Shown one piece after another: positions 7,692-16,414 of a DNA stretch of 43,899 nucleotides. The position numbers and the translations under genes are program-made. Numbering within the stretch: position 1 is the first letter of the stretch; each line of letters begins with the position of its first letter. This DNA is from Calidithermus chliarophilus DSM 9957 (GTDB lineage Bacteria; Deinococcota; Deinococci; Deinococcales; Thermaceae): the NCBI RefSeq assembly GCF_000430045.1, contig NZ_KE387023.1, forward strand, positions 1,353,384 to 1,397,282. The letters are read 5' to 3'. The notes beneath the pieces were generated by a model that was given only the letters and a program-made list of their open reading frames with translations, was not told the DNA's origin and ran no database searches.

Positions 7692-8555
7692 CTATTGCCT
7701 GCGCAGCCGCGGGTCGAGCAGGTCGCGCAACCCGTCGCCGAGCAGGTTGAAACCGAGTACGGTCAGGGTGATCGCCAGCCCCGGCCCGATCGAGATCCAG
7801 GGGGAGGTCTCGAGCAGTTGGCGGCCGTCGGCGATCATCTGGCCCCACGAGGGGGCGGGGGGCTGCGTGCCCAGGCCCAGGTACGACAGCGAGGCCTCGG
7901 CCAGGATGGCGAAGGCCAGCCGCAGGCTCACCTCCACGATCAAAGGCGAGGCGGCGTTGGGCAGCACGTGGCGGAAGAGGATGCGCCAGGGGCTGTTGCC
8001 CAGGGCGTGGCTGGCCTCGACGTAGGCCTCCTCGCGCACCCGCAGCACGCTGGCGCGGGCCACGCGGGCGAAGGGCGCGGAGTAGACCACGGCGATGGCG
8101 AGGGTGAGGTTCCAGAAGCCCCCGCCCAAAAACGCCAGCAGCGCGATGGCGAGCAGCACGGCCGGGAAGGCCAGCAGGATGTCGCTCAGGCGCATCACCA
8201 CCACGTCCACGTTGCCGCGGAAGAAGCCCGCCAACGCCCCGGCAATCCCCCCGGCCAGCAGGGCCAGCGTGATGGAGATGGCGGCCACCGCCAGCGAGGT
8301 GCGCGCGCCGAAGAGCACCCTCGAGAAGGTGTCGCGGCCGTAGATGTCGGTGCCCAGGGGGTGCTCGAGGCTGGGCCCCTGCAGGCGGTCGGCGGGGTTG
8401 TAGGCCACGGGGTCGAAGGGCGCCAGCAGCGGGGCGAAGAGCGCGCAGAGCACCACCAGCAGCACCAGCACGCCCCCGGTGAGGGCGCTGGGGGAGCGCA
8501 GCACGGTGCGCAGCAGGCGGGCGCGGGCGGCAGGGGCGGCCTGGGTCTGGGTCAT
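7692..8555 (-). CDS. Peptide-type ABC transporter permease (DppC-like)
   Basis: A 287-residue inner-membrane permease of the DppC/OppC type. It has the N-terminal extra segment ending in HPLGTDIYGRDTFSRVLFGARTS, which is diagnostic for this subunit, and the coupling loop EASHALGNSPWRILFRHVLPN that contacts the ATPase. About six membrane spans are visible. The ATG at 8555 overlaps the stop of the DppB-like gene (ATGA), so the two are translationally coupled. Longer upstream reading frames belong to the other frame of that gene. Confidence 0.9.
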   Translation of the reverse strand: MTQTQAAPAARARLLRTVLRSPSALTGGVLVLLVVLCALFAPLLAPFDPVAYNPADRLQGPSLEHPLGTDIYGRDTFSRVLFGARTSLAVAAISITLALLAGGIAGALAGFFRGNVDVVVMRLSDILLAFPAVLLAIALLAFLGGGFWNLTLAIAVVYSAPFARVARASVLRVREEAYVEASHALGNSPWRILFRHVLPNAASPLIVEVSLRLAFAILAEASLSYLGLGTQPPAPSWGQMIADGRQLLETSPWISIGPGLAITLTVLGFNLLGDGLRDLLDPRLRRQ

Positions 8556-9502
8556 TCGAACCTCACCCGGGGGTCGATCAGGGCGTAGAGCACGTCCACC
8601 AGCACGTTCACCAGCACGAAGGCCCCGGCCACCAGCAGCACCGCGCCCTGCACCACCGGGTAGTCGCGCAGGTTGATGCCCTCCAGCGCGAAGCGCCCGA
8701 TGCCCGGCAGGCCGAAGATCTGCTCGATGATCACGGTGCCGCCCAGCAGGTTGCCCACCTGCAGCCCCACCACCGTCACCACCGGGATCAGCGCGTTGCG
8801 CAGGGCGTGGCGGTAGACCACGGCGCGCTCGGGCAGGCCCTTGGCGCGGGCGGTGCGGGCGTAGTCGAGGGAGAGCACCTCGAGCAGGCTGCTGCGCACG
8901 ATACGGGTGGTGGCCGCCGCCAGCGACATGCCCAGCGCCAGGGCCGGCAGGAAGAGGCTGCGCAGGTTGCCCAGGGGGTCCTCGCTGAAGAGCACGTAGC
9001 CGGTGGGGGGGAACCAGCCCAGCTTGAGCGAGAACAGCAGGATGAAGAGGATGGCGAGCCAGAAGCTGGGGGCGGCGATGCCCACGAGCGCGAAGAGGCT
9101 GGCGAGGTAGTCGAGGGTCTTGCCCCGGTTCACCGCCGCCGTCACGCCCAGCGGCAGGGCTATAGCCAGGGCGATGAGCAGCGCGAAGAGGGTGAGCTCG
9201 AGGGTCACGGGGAAGCGCAGGGCCAAGTCGGTGAGCACCGGGCGGTCGGTGCGCAGGCTGGTGCCCAGGTCGCCCTGCAGCAGCGCGCCGAACCACTGCC
9301 CGAACTGCACGTGCAGGGGCAGGTCCAGGCCGAACAGCCGCCGCAGCTCCTCCCGCCGTTCCGGGCTGACGTTGCCCTCGAGGCCGATCAGGTTGGTCAC
9401 CACGTCGCCCGGCACCAGCCGCACCATGGCGAAGACCAGCACCAGCACCCCCAGCAGCGAGACCAGGGCTAAGCCGAAGCGTTTGAGCAGGAAAGGCAGC
9501 AT
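8552..9502 (-). CDS. Peptide-type ABC transporter permease (DppB-like)
   Basis: A 316-residue permease of the DppB/OppB type, with MLPFLLKRFGLALVSLLGV at the N-terminus, the periplasmic region holding LGLDLPLHVQFGQWF, and the EAA coupling loop RTARAKGLPERAVVYRHALRN. It forms the membrane channel together with the DppC-like subunit. It starts ten bases after the end of the M24 peptidase gene, so it belongs to the same transcript. The ribosome-binding site is weak, consistent with coupled translation. Confidence 0.9.
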   Translation of the reverse strand: MLPFLLKRFGLALVSLLGVLVLVFAMVRLVPGDVVTNLIGLEGNVSPERREELRRLFGLDLPLHVQFGQWFGALLQGDLGTSLRTDRPVLTDLALRFPVTLELTLFALLIALAIALPLGVTAAVNRGKTLDYLASLFALVGIAAPSFWLAILFILLFSLKLGWFPPTGYVLFSEDPLGNLRSLFLPALALGMSLAAATTRIVRSSLLEVLSLDYARTARAKGLPERAVVYRHALRNALIPVVTVVGLQVGNLLGGTVIIEQIFGLPGIGRFALEGINLRDYPVVQGAVLLVAGAFVLVNVLVDVLYALIDPRVRFE

Positions 9503-9512
9503 GGCGGGGGTC

Positions 9513-10667
9513 CTAGATCAGCTCGATCTCGCACTGGACGGGGGTGGTGACCTCGATGCCCTCGGCGTGGGTCAGGAAGTTGAGCTCGCTGCGCACCCCG
9601 AAGCCCTCGAGGTAGACGCCAGGCTCGAGGGTGAAGGCGAAGCCCGGCAGCAGGCGGCGGCGGTCGAGGGTCTCCCAGCCGTCGAGGTGGGCGGCCTCGC
9701 CGTGCACGTGCTGGCTGCCCAGGTTGTGGCCGCTGCGGTGCAGCAGGGCCGGGGCGTAGCCCGCCGCCTCGAGCACGCCCCGCACCGCCGCGTCCGCCTC
9801 GTGGCCCTCGGGGTAGTCCCGGGCGGCGAAGCGCTGCTGCAGGTACTCCAGCCCGCGCTGCTGGGCGGCCTTGACGGCGGCGAAGGCCCGGGCGAACTCG
9901 GGGCTGGGGGGGCCGCTGTGGGCCACCCAGGTGATGTCGGCGAAGGGGGCCAGGGCGGAGGGGACCTTGCAGACCATGTCCACCAGCACGGGCTGGCCGG
10001 GCTCGAGGGCGCGATGGGCGGAGGGGGCGTAGTGGGGGTCGCGGGTGGCCGTGCCGAAGCTCACCGCCGGCTCGTGCTCGGCGATCAGCCCCCGCGCCTC
10101 CACCCGCCCCGCCAGGTAGCGGGCCAGGGCCTGCTCGCTCACCGCCTCCCGGCGCTCGCGCAGCCAGGCCATGCCCTCGCGGATGGCTGCGCCCAGGCCC
10201 TGCGCTGCCGTGCGGTGGTCGGCCTGCTGCTGGGGGGAGAGGGTGAGGAGCCGCTGGGCCAGGTCGCCCGAGCTCACCACCTGCTTGCCCAGCGCCCGCA
10301 CCAGGTCCACGGTGCCCGAGTCCACCCGGCCGACGTAGGGGTTGTCCCCCTGGGGCGAGTGCTCCATGGCGAGGGTGCTCCTGCCCTCGAGCAGCTTCCG
10401 CAGCCCCCCGACCAGGCTGGCGCGGTCGTGGTAGCGCTCGAGGCGGGCCGGCCCCGGGAAGTAGGTGGCCTCGATGGCGTGGGCCAGCACGGCCGGCTCG
10501 CCCTCGCGCGGGACGAGGCAGAACCAGCGGCGCGTGACCCGCTCGGAGCCCAGATGGGTCAGGCGGTGGGCCAGGGGGTTGAGCCCCCGGAAGTCGTAGA
10601 GCAGCCAGCCGTCGAGCCCGGCCTCCTCGAGCCAGCCCTGGATTTCCTCGAGCCTCCTCCAGATCAT
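9513..10667 (-). CDS. M24 family metallopeptidase (Xaa-Pro dipeptidase-like)
   Basis: The 384-residue protein has an N-terminal creatinase-like domain (about 1-150) and a C-terminal pita-bread domain with all five metal ligands: D230, D244, H314 in RSGHNLG, E348 in FTLEPGVYL and E361 in VRSELNFL. This predicts a two-metal peptidase or amidohydrolase such as an Xaa-Pro dipeptidase; some M24 members act on non-peptide amides, so the exact substrate is open. The start at 10667 is chosen for the GAGGAGG site directly upstream. It lies between a regulator gene (31-bp gap) and permease genes (10-bp gap), suggesting that it cleaves what the transporter brings in. Confidence 0.85.
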   Translation of the reverse strand: MIWRRLEEIQGWLEEAGLDGWLLYDFRGLNPLAHRLTHLGSERVTRRWFCLVPREGEPAVLAHAIEATYFPGPARLERYHDRASLVGGLRKLLEGRSTLAMEHSPQGDNPYVGRVDSGTVDLVRALGKQVVSSGDLAQRLLTLSPQQQADHRTAAQGLGAAIREGMAWLRERREAVSEQALARYLAGRVEARGLIAEHEPAVSFGTATRDPHYAPSAHRALEPGQPVLVDMVCKVPSALAPFADITWVAHSGPPSPEFARAFAAVKAAQQRGLEYLQQRFAARDYPEGHEADAAVRGVLEAAGYAPALLHRSGHNLGSQHVHGEAAHLDGWETLDRRRLLPGFAFTLEPGVYLEGFGVRSELNFLTHAEGIEVTTPVQCEIELI

Positions 10668-10698
10668 CGCTTCCTCCTCGAAGTGGGGTGGTGCGGTT

Positions 10699-11244
10699 TT
10701 AAAGCAGCGGCGGGGTGCCGACCCACAGCACCCGCAGCTCCTCGTCGCCCTCGTTGCTCCAGATGTGCCGCAGGCCCGAGTTGAAGTGGGCGCTGTCGCC
10801 CGGGCCCAGGTGGTAGATCTGCTCGCCGATCTGCAGGCGCATGTGGCCACAGAGGATGTAGAAGAACTCCTCCCCGCCGTGCGTCACCGGCTCGGAGGTG
10901 TAGCGCGGGGGGTAGATCATCAGCAGGGGCTCGAGCTGGCGCTCGGGCGCGGTGCTGCCGATGCGCCCGTAGCGCACCAGGCTCTCGTTGAGGTTGAAGA
11001 AGCGCACCTCCGAGCCCTTGCGCACCTGCGCCGCGCTGCCCTCGGTGTCGAGGAAGTAGCTCACCGGGACGCCCAGGGCGCGGGCGATCTTGACCATCGA
11101 GGCGACGGAGGGCGTGGTGCTGCCCTTCTCGACCTGCGAGAGGAAGGGGGCGCTGAGCTCCGCCCGCTCGGCCAGCTCGCGCAGGGTGTAGCCGAGCTGC
11201 TTGCGGCGGTTCTGGATCATCCTTCCGAGTTCTTCGGGTTTCAT
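10699..11244 (-). CDS. XRE-family regulator with C-terminal cupin domain
   Basis: A 181-residue regulator. Residues 5-62 form a Cro/C1 helix-turn-helix (LRELAERAELSAPFLSQVEKG), and residues about 110-178 form a cupin sensor barrel with GGEEFFYILCGHMRLQIG and LGPGDSAHFNSGLRHIWSN. Cupin-linked XRE regulators usually sense a small metabolite of the pathway they control. The gene is first in a unit with an M24 peptidase and ABC importer, and its promoter contains a palindrome inside the spacer, so autoregulation by occlusion of RNA polymerase is likely. AGGGGA lies upstream of the ATG. Confidence 0.88.
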   Translation of the reverse strand: MKPEELGRMIQNRRKQLGYTLRELAERAELSAPFLSQVEKGSTTPSVASMVKIARALGVPVSYFLDTEGSAAQVRKGSEVRFFNLNESLVRYGRIGSTAPERQLEPLLMIYPPRYTSEPVTHGGEEFFYILCGHMRLQIGEQIYHLGPGDSAHFNSGLRHIWSNEGDEELRVLWVGTPPLL

Positions 11245-11274
11245 GGCTTTTTCCCCTGGATGAGGATGCCGTAA

Positions 11275-11303
11275 GGTATATCAAATTTTGTTTGATATGT
11301 CAA
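11275..11303 (-). promoter_or_regulatory. Promoter with palindromic operator for the XRE-cupin/peptidase/ABC unit
   Basis: On the minus strand a perfect TTGACA (11303-11298) is followed after exactly 17 nt by TATACC (11280-11275). The palindrome ATATCAAA, five bases, TTTGATAT occupies 11278-11298, filling the spacer and touching both hexamers. A protein bound there would block the promoter. The same palindrome lies about 26 bp upstream of the divergent cyclophilin gene and could affect it too. Confidence 0.75.
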
Positions 11304-11323
11304 TCGATGATAAAGTGGGAGCC

Positions 11324-11848
11324 ATGGACCCAGCCAACCCGGTGGTGCGCTTCGACACGGCCCTAGGATCGTTCCGCGTGGAGCTCTACCCGCGGCAAGC
11401 GCCGCTCACCGTCGCCAACTTCCTGCGCTACGTGCGGGAAGGGCGCTACCGGGAGGCCAGCTTCTACCGCACCGTGCGCTCCGACAACCAGCCCGACAGC
11501 CCGGTGGAGATCGAGGTGATCCAGGGCGGCTTGGGGATGGAGCCCCACCCCCTGCGCCTGCCGCCCATCGAGCACGAGACCACCGACCGCACCGGCCTCA
11601 CCCACCGCGACGGCACGATCTCGATGGGCCGCCTCGAGCCCGGCACCGCCGCCTCGGAGTTCTTCTTCTGCATCGGCGACCAGCCCGAACTCGACCGCGG
11701 CGGCCACCGCAACCCCGACGGCCAGGGCTTCGCGGCCTTCGGCCAGGCGATCGAGGGCCTCGAGGTGCTCCGCGCCATCCACCGCCAACCCTCCGTAGGC
11801 CAGTACCTCGACCCCCCGGTGCCGATCCTCGCCGTCGTGCTGGAGTGA
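11324..11848 (+). CDS. Cyclophilin-type peptidyl-prolyl cis-trans isomerase
   Basis: A 174-residue cyclophilin with the fold's start VVRFDTALGSFRVELYPRQAPLTVANFL, an active-site arginine in SFYRTV, and the downstream segments ISMGRLEPGTAASEFFFCIGDQP and GFAAFGQAIEGL. It accelerates proline isomerisation in proteins. It has no signal peptide, so it is probably cytoplasmic. The ATG at 11324 is supported by TAAAGT seven nucleotides upstream, a leaderless-type promoter box. It shares the promoter region with the divergent XRE-cupin gene. Confidence 0.88.
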   Translation: MDPANPVVRFDTALGSFRVELYPRQAPLTVANFLRYVREGRYREASFYRTVRSDNQPDSPVEIEVIQGGLGMEPHPLRLPPIEHETTDRTGLTHRDGTISMGRLEPGTAASEFFFCIGDQPELDRGGHRNPDGQGFAAFGQAIEGLEVLRAIHRQPSVGQYLDPPVPILAVVLE

Positions 11849-11855
11849 AGGGGAG

Positions 11856-11984
11856 CGGTCAGCGGCCAGCCGTCAGCTTGTGGCTCGTGTTGGGGATATC
11901 CCCCCCGGCCCCCCTTGCTAAGGGGGGTAAAGAACGGGCGTTTAGCACTCAGCTATCGGCTATGGGCTATCGACCATCACTCCA
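11856..11984. repeat. Modular interspersed repeat, copy A
   Basis: This convergent intergenic stretch holds the repeated modules CGGTCAGC...CCGTCAGCTTGTGGCTCGTG, a hairpin of CCCCCCTT and AAGGGGGG with a three-base loop (11909-11927), then GGGCGTTTAGC and a CTATCGGCTATGGGCTATCGACCATC tail split by variation. Similar blocks occur at 24131, 34428, 36610 and, inverted, at 43822. The hairpin could serve as a bidirectional terminator here. Confidence 0.75.
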
Positions 11985-12745
<761 letters not shown>

Positions 12746-12746
<1 letters not shown>

Positions 12747-13777
12747 CACCGGGCCACCTCCCGCTTGAAGCGCAGCAGCAGGGCGATGAAGAAGGGCGCG
12801 CCCAGCAGGCTGGTCACCACGCCCACCGGCAGCTCGGCGGGGGCCGCCGCCGTGCGGGCGATCAGGTCGGCCAGCACGCTCAGGATGGCCCCCAGCAGCA
12901 CCGAGCCCGGCAGCAGGTAGCGGTGGTCGGGCCCGGCCAGCAGGCGGAAGAGGTGGGGGGCCACCAGCCCGATGAAGCCCACGCTGCCCGCCGCGGCCAC
13001 CGCGGTGCCCACCGCCAGCGCGGCCAGGGCTACGGCCTTGCGCTTGAAGGGCTCGAGGCTCACCCCCAGGTGGAAGGCCTCCGACTCGCCCAGCACCAGC
13101 GCGTTCAGGGGGCGCGACAGGCGCAGCAGGCCCCACAGCGACAGCAGCGCGGTGGGCGCGATGGCCGCCAGCAGGCCCCAGGTGGCCCCGCCGTAGCCGC
13201 CCAGGGTCCAGAAGGTCAGGCTCCTGAGCTGCTCGTCGGTGGCGCGGCTCACCAGCAGCCCGATCAGGGCCCCGGCCAGCGCGTTGAGCGCGACCCCGGC
13301 GAGCAGCAGGGTCAGCACCTGCACCTGCCCGCCGCTGCTGGCCAGCGCCCACACCGCCAGCGTCGCCAGCAGCCCGCCCGCGAAGGCCATGAGGGGCAGG
13401 GCGTAGACCTCGAGCGCCCCCGCCCCCGGCAGCGCCACGATGAACGCGGCGGCCCCCAGCGCCGCCCCCGCGCTGACCCCGATCAGGCCGGGGTCGGCCA
13501 GGGGGTTGCGGAACAGGCCCTGCATCACCGCCCCGGACAGGGCCAGCAGCGCCCCGGCCACCACCGCCAGCAGCACCCGGGGAAAGCGCACCGACGTCAG
13601 CACCGCGTAGGTGGGGTTCTCGCGCTCCCACAGGACGCGCGGGATGTCCTGGGGCGCGACGGCGTAGGCCCCGCTGCCCGCCGCCAGCAGCACCACCAGC
13701 GGCAGCGCCACCCCCAGGCCCAGCAGGGCCAGCCGGTAGCGGGAAAAAGCCTTGGGCAACCGCAGAGCGCTCTGCAT
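12746..13777 (-). CDS. hmuU: Heme ABC transporter permease (FecCD family)
   Basis: A 343-residue polytopic membrane protein of the BtuC/FecCD type, with about ten membrane spans and conserved GAVMQGLFRNPLADPGLIGVSAGAALG and GTAVAAAGSVGFIGLVAPHLFR segments, the latter being the ATPase-contacting region. It forms the heme channel as a homodimer in HmuUV systems. It follows the DUF3386 gene by three bases and overlaps hmuV. The start is the ATG at 13777. Confidence 0.9.
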
Positions 13778-13780
13778 GGC

Positions 13781-14428
13781 TCAACCCAGCAGCCGGTGGC
13801 GGCTCAGGCGCAGCTCGCGCACGCTGAGGCCCTGCTCGTCGTGGCGCACCACCTGGCGGCGCTCGGGCAGCCAGACCCCCGCCACCTCGGCGTAGGCGTC
13901 GGCGAAGCTCTCCACGGCCTCGAGGCTCCCGTCGGCCCGGCGGTGGGTCACGGTGAAGTGCGCGGGGAGGTGCCTGGCGCCCGCCTCGGCGTAGGCGTGC
14001 AGGTGGATGCGGAAGGAGGAGGCGGGGAAGTTGCGCTCGACCACCCGGACCCGCCCCTCCTGCACCCACAGCGCCGAGCGCAGGGGGTCCTCGAGCTCGA
14101 CGCGGGTGCCCAGCGGGCCCTCCCCCGTGACGCGCATGGGGTACTGCCCCTCGCCCTGGGCGAAGGGGCGGGGTGAGCGGTGGGCCAGCATGGAGGCCAG
14201 CTCGCGCCGGGGCCACTCGAGCAGGTCCTCCAGCGAGGGCTCGGCCCTGCCGACCGCCAGGTGCAGCTCGATGTCCCCGGGTGTGCGGGCCACCACGCGC
14301 CCGCGGTGCCAGCTACCGTCCAGGTAGAGCTCGAGGTCGGCGCTGAAGCCGCCGAAGCCCTCGGGCAGGGTGTAGGCGCTGGCGCGGGCGAGCTCGAGCA
14401 GCTCGTAGGCCGAGGCGGTGGCGTTCAC
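13781..14428 (-). CDS. DUF3386 family protein in the heme-uptake operon
   Basis: A 215-residue protein without signal peptide or membrane segment. The pattern of an N-terminal GFGGFSADLELYLDGSWHRGRV segment, a central LLEWPRRELASMLAHRS helix and a C-terminal SLEAVESFADAYAEVAGVWLPERRQV strand region resembles DUF3386. It starts with GTG at 14428, overlapping the stop of hmuT (GTGA) behind an AAGGAGGAG site. Being embedded between binding protein and permease, it is likely to act on heme, perhaps as an intracellular heme-binding or trafficking protein. That function is inferred from position only. Confidence 0.65.
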   Translation of the reverse strand: MNATASAYELLELARASAYTLPEGFGGFSADLELYLDGSWHRGRVVARTPGDIELHLAVGRAEPSLEDLLEWPRRELASMLAHRSPRPFAQGEGQYPMRVTGEGPLGTRVELEDPLRSALWVQEGRVRVVERNFPASSFRIHLHAYAEAGARHLPAHFTVTHRRADGSLEAVESFADAYAEVAGVWLPERRQVVRHDEQGLSVRELRLSRHRLLG

Positions 14429-15336
14429 AGCTCCTCCTTGGGCCCCGCGACGTAGAGCCCGCTGCGCTCGTAGGCCCCGATGAACAGGTCGAGCGCGGCC
14501 TGCCCGGTGCGGGGGCCGAAGCCGCCCAGGTACAGGTCGTCGATCGCCACCACCCGCCCGGCCTGCCCGGCGGGGGTCTGCGACACGCCGGGGAGCTTCC
14601 TCAGGCCCTCCACCCCGCCGATGCTCTGTAGGCCCTTGGTGAAGACCACGATCAGGTCGGGCTTGGCCGCCACCACCGCCTCGGCGGTCATCTGGGCGCA
14701 GTCCTTGATGCCCCTGGCCGCGTTGGCGATGCCCGCCAGCTCCATCATCCCCACCGGGTTCGAGCCCTCCCCGCAGACGAAGGTGGTCTGGGGGCCGCGC
14801 AGGTAGAGGAAGAGCCCCCTGAGCCTCGTGCGCCGCTGCGCGAGCTTGGAGCGCAGGGCCAGCAGGTCGCGCTCCATGCGCCGGATGAGCTCTTCCCCGC
14901 GCTGCACGCGCCCCACCGCGGCGGCTATGGTGCGGATCTTCTCGCGGGCCCCCTCGAGGGTGGGCCTGTCGGGCACGCGCACCACGCTCACCCCCGCGCC
15001 CTCGAGCTGCTCGAGGACCTGCGGCGGCTTGACGTCCTCGCGCCCGAGCACCAGGGTGGGCCGCAGCGCCAGGATGCCCTCGGCGTTGAGCCGGAACTGG
15101 TACCCCACGCTGGGCAGCCGCAGCGTGGCCGCGGGGTAGTAGCTGCTGTCGTCGCGCCCCACCACCCGCTCGCCCACCCCCAGGGCGAAGAGGATCTCGG
15201 TGGTGGAACCGTTGAGGCTGACGATGCGCTCGGTGGACCGCACCGTGACGGCCTGGCCCCGCGCGTCCTTGACAGTGAAGGGCTGGGCCAGCGCCAGCCC
15301 CGCCAGCAGGGCCAGCAGCGCCGTGCCGCGCCTCAT
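14425..15336 (-). CDS. hmuT: Periplasmic heme-binding protein
   Basis: A 303-residue class III binding protein with a signal peptide (MRRGTALLALLAGLALAQ) and the family segments RIVSLNGSTTEILFALGVGERVVGRDDSSYYP and DLIVVFTKGLQSIGGVEGLRKLPGV. The YYPAATLRLPSVGYQ region contains tyrosines where HmuT proteins ligate heme iron, though the exact ligand cannot be fixed from sequence alone. The ATG at 15336 overlaps the stop of the monooxygenase gene (ATGA). It passes heme to HmuUV. Confidence 0.88.
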   Translation of the reverse strand: MRRGTALLALLAGLALAQPFTVKDARGQAVTVRSTERIVSLNGSTTEILFALGVGERVVGRDDSSYYPAATLRLPSVGYQFRLNAEGILALRPTLVLGREDVKPPQVLEQLEGAGVSVVRVPDRPTLEGAREKIRTIAAAVGRVQRGEELIRRMERDLLALRSKLAQRRTRLRGLFLYLRGPQTTFVCGEGSNPVGMMELAGIANAARGIKDCAQMTAEAVVAAKPDLIVVFTKGLQSIGGVEGLRKLPGVSQTPAGQAGRVVAIDDLYLGGFGPRTGQAALDLFIGAYERSGLYVAGPKEEL

Positions 15337-15671
15337 CGGCCGGCCTCCTGGGCCGGGGCTTCGGCGCTGTCGGTGAAGACCTCGTAGGTCTCGAGCTGGG
15401 AGTGTCCCCGGAAGGCCTCGCGCGGCAGGGTGCCGCTGCGGGCGTGCCCCTCCTTGAACTCCGGGCTGTTCACCCAGCCCTCGAAGTGGGCCCGGCTCTC
15501 CCAAAAGGTCATCACCATATAGGGCTGCTCGGCGGGGTTGGCGGGCCGCAAAACCAGGTTGCGGATAAAGCCGGGCATCCGGTCGACGAGCCGGGCGCGG
15601 CGCTGGAAGTTCTCCTCGAATTGCCGGGCGTACTCGAGGTTCACCGAAATGCGGTTCATGGTAACGAACAT
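15333..15671 (-). CDS. IsdG/HmoA-type heme-degrading monooxygenase
   Basis: A 112-residue ABM-fold protein starting MFVTMNRISVN. The catalytic triad of IsdG-type enzymes, Asn-Trp-His, is present at N6, W66 and H76, essentially the same positions as in staphylococcal IsdG. Such enzymes open the heme ring in the cytoplasm and release iron. It is the first gene of the operon, with AGGAGGT five bases before the ATG at 15671, and its stop overlaps hmuT. A more general antibiotic-biosynthesis-monooxygenase assignment is possible, but the triad and the operon favour heme. Confidence 0.85.
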   Translation of the reverse strand: MFVTMNRISVNLEYARQFEENFQRRARLVDRMPGFIRNLVLRPANPAEQPYMVMTFWESRAHFEGWVNSPEFKEGHARSGTLPREAFRGHSQLETYEVFTDSAEAPAQEAGR

Positions 15672-15723
15672 CCCTGACCTCCTCGAGAGCCAAGGCTAGG
15701 ACGAACGTCCCTTAAAGTCAAGT

Positions 15724-15768
15724 ATTCCGGTCGGAATTTAGGTATATTGAAAATGATAACTGTTATTG
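15724..15768 (-). promoter_or_regulatory. Fur-like box and second inverted repeat upstream of the heme operon
   Basis: AATGATAAC-T-GTTATTG at 15752-15768 is close to the 7-1-7 Fur consensus TGATAAT-N-ATTATCA. ATTCCG-GT-CGGAAT at 15724-15737 is a perfect inverted repeat beside it. Both lie in an AT-rich stretch just upstream of the heme operon start, suggesting iron-dependent repression and possibly a second regulator. No clean -35/-10 pair could be fixed. Confidence 0.55.
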
Positions 15769-15793
15769 CTGCCGGGAGCGGCCCAGGCTCGGC

Positions 15794-16414
15794 CTAGACG
15801 CCAGCCTCGGCGAGGGCCTGGCGGGTGGCGGTCTCGACGGCGGCCCAGTCGCCGGCCTCGAGCGCCGCCCTGGGGAAGAGGTTGGACCCCAGGCCCACCG
15901 CCAGCGCCCCGGCCCGCAGGTAGGCCGGGACTTCGGCAGGCTTGATGCCGCCGGTAGCCATGACCTGGAGGTCGGGGAAAGGCCCCAGCAGGTCCTTGAG
16001 GTAGGGGATGCCCCCGCTCGAGCCCGCCGGGAACAGCTTGACCACCTCCGCGCCCAGGGCCCGCGCCCGCACGACCTCGGTGGGGGTGAGCACGCCGGGG
16101 ACGTAGGGGACCCCCCGCGCCCGGCACAGCTCGAGCACGTCCTCCCCCAGGTGCGGGCTCACCAGGAAGGCCGCCCCCGCCCCCGCGGCGGCCTCGGCCT
16201 CGCGGGCGCCGAGCACGGTCCCGGCCCCCAAGAGCACCGCCGGCAGGCGCTCGCGCAGCTCACGCAGGGCCTCGAGCACCCCGGGGGTGGTGAAGGTGAG
16301 CTCGACGGCCCGCAGGCCACCCCGAGCCGCTGCCAGCGCCGCCTCCACCGCGGCCCGGGCCGTGGGGGCCCGCAAGACCCCCACCACTTTCGCCTCCCGC
16401 AGCGCGGCTACCAC
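15794..16414 (-). CDS. eda: KDPG/KHG aldolase
   Basis: A 206-residue class I aldolase. The Schiff-base lysine is in EVVKLFPAG (K126), and the base pair of residues R15 (VGVLRAP) and E38 (RAVELTF) matches the KDPG aldolase active site. It splits 2-keto-3-deoxy-6-phosphogluconate into pyruvate and glyceraldehyde 3-phosphate, the last Entner-Doudoroff step, and in many bacteria serves sugar-acid breakdown. The GTG at 16414 overlaps the stop of the CE7 esterase gene, so the two are coupled. The esterase partner hints at plant-polymer sugar use. Confidence 0.88.
   Translation of the reverse strand: MVAALREAKVVGVLRAPTARAAVEAALAAARGGLRAVELTFTTPGVLEALRELRERLPAVLLGAGTVLGAREAEAAAGAGAAFLVSPHLGEDVLELCRARGVPYVPGVLTPTEVVRARALGAEVVKLFPAGSSGGIPYLKDLLGPFPDLQVMATGGIKPAEVPAYLRAGALAVGLGSNLFPRAALEAGDWAAVETATRQALAEAGV

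Noticed and set aside
6219-8588. 789-residue plus-strand open frame across the ABC transporter genes
   Set aside because: It is antisense to three well-supported genes, low-complexity and family-less; a by-product of high-GC third positions.
12923-14176. 417-residue plus-strand frame rich in Q, H, R and G
   Set aside because: Antisense shadow of hmuU and the DUF3386 gene, which have recognisable families and coupled starts.
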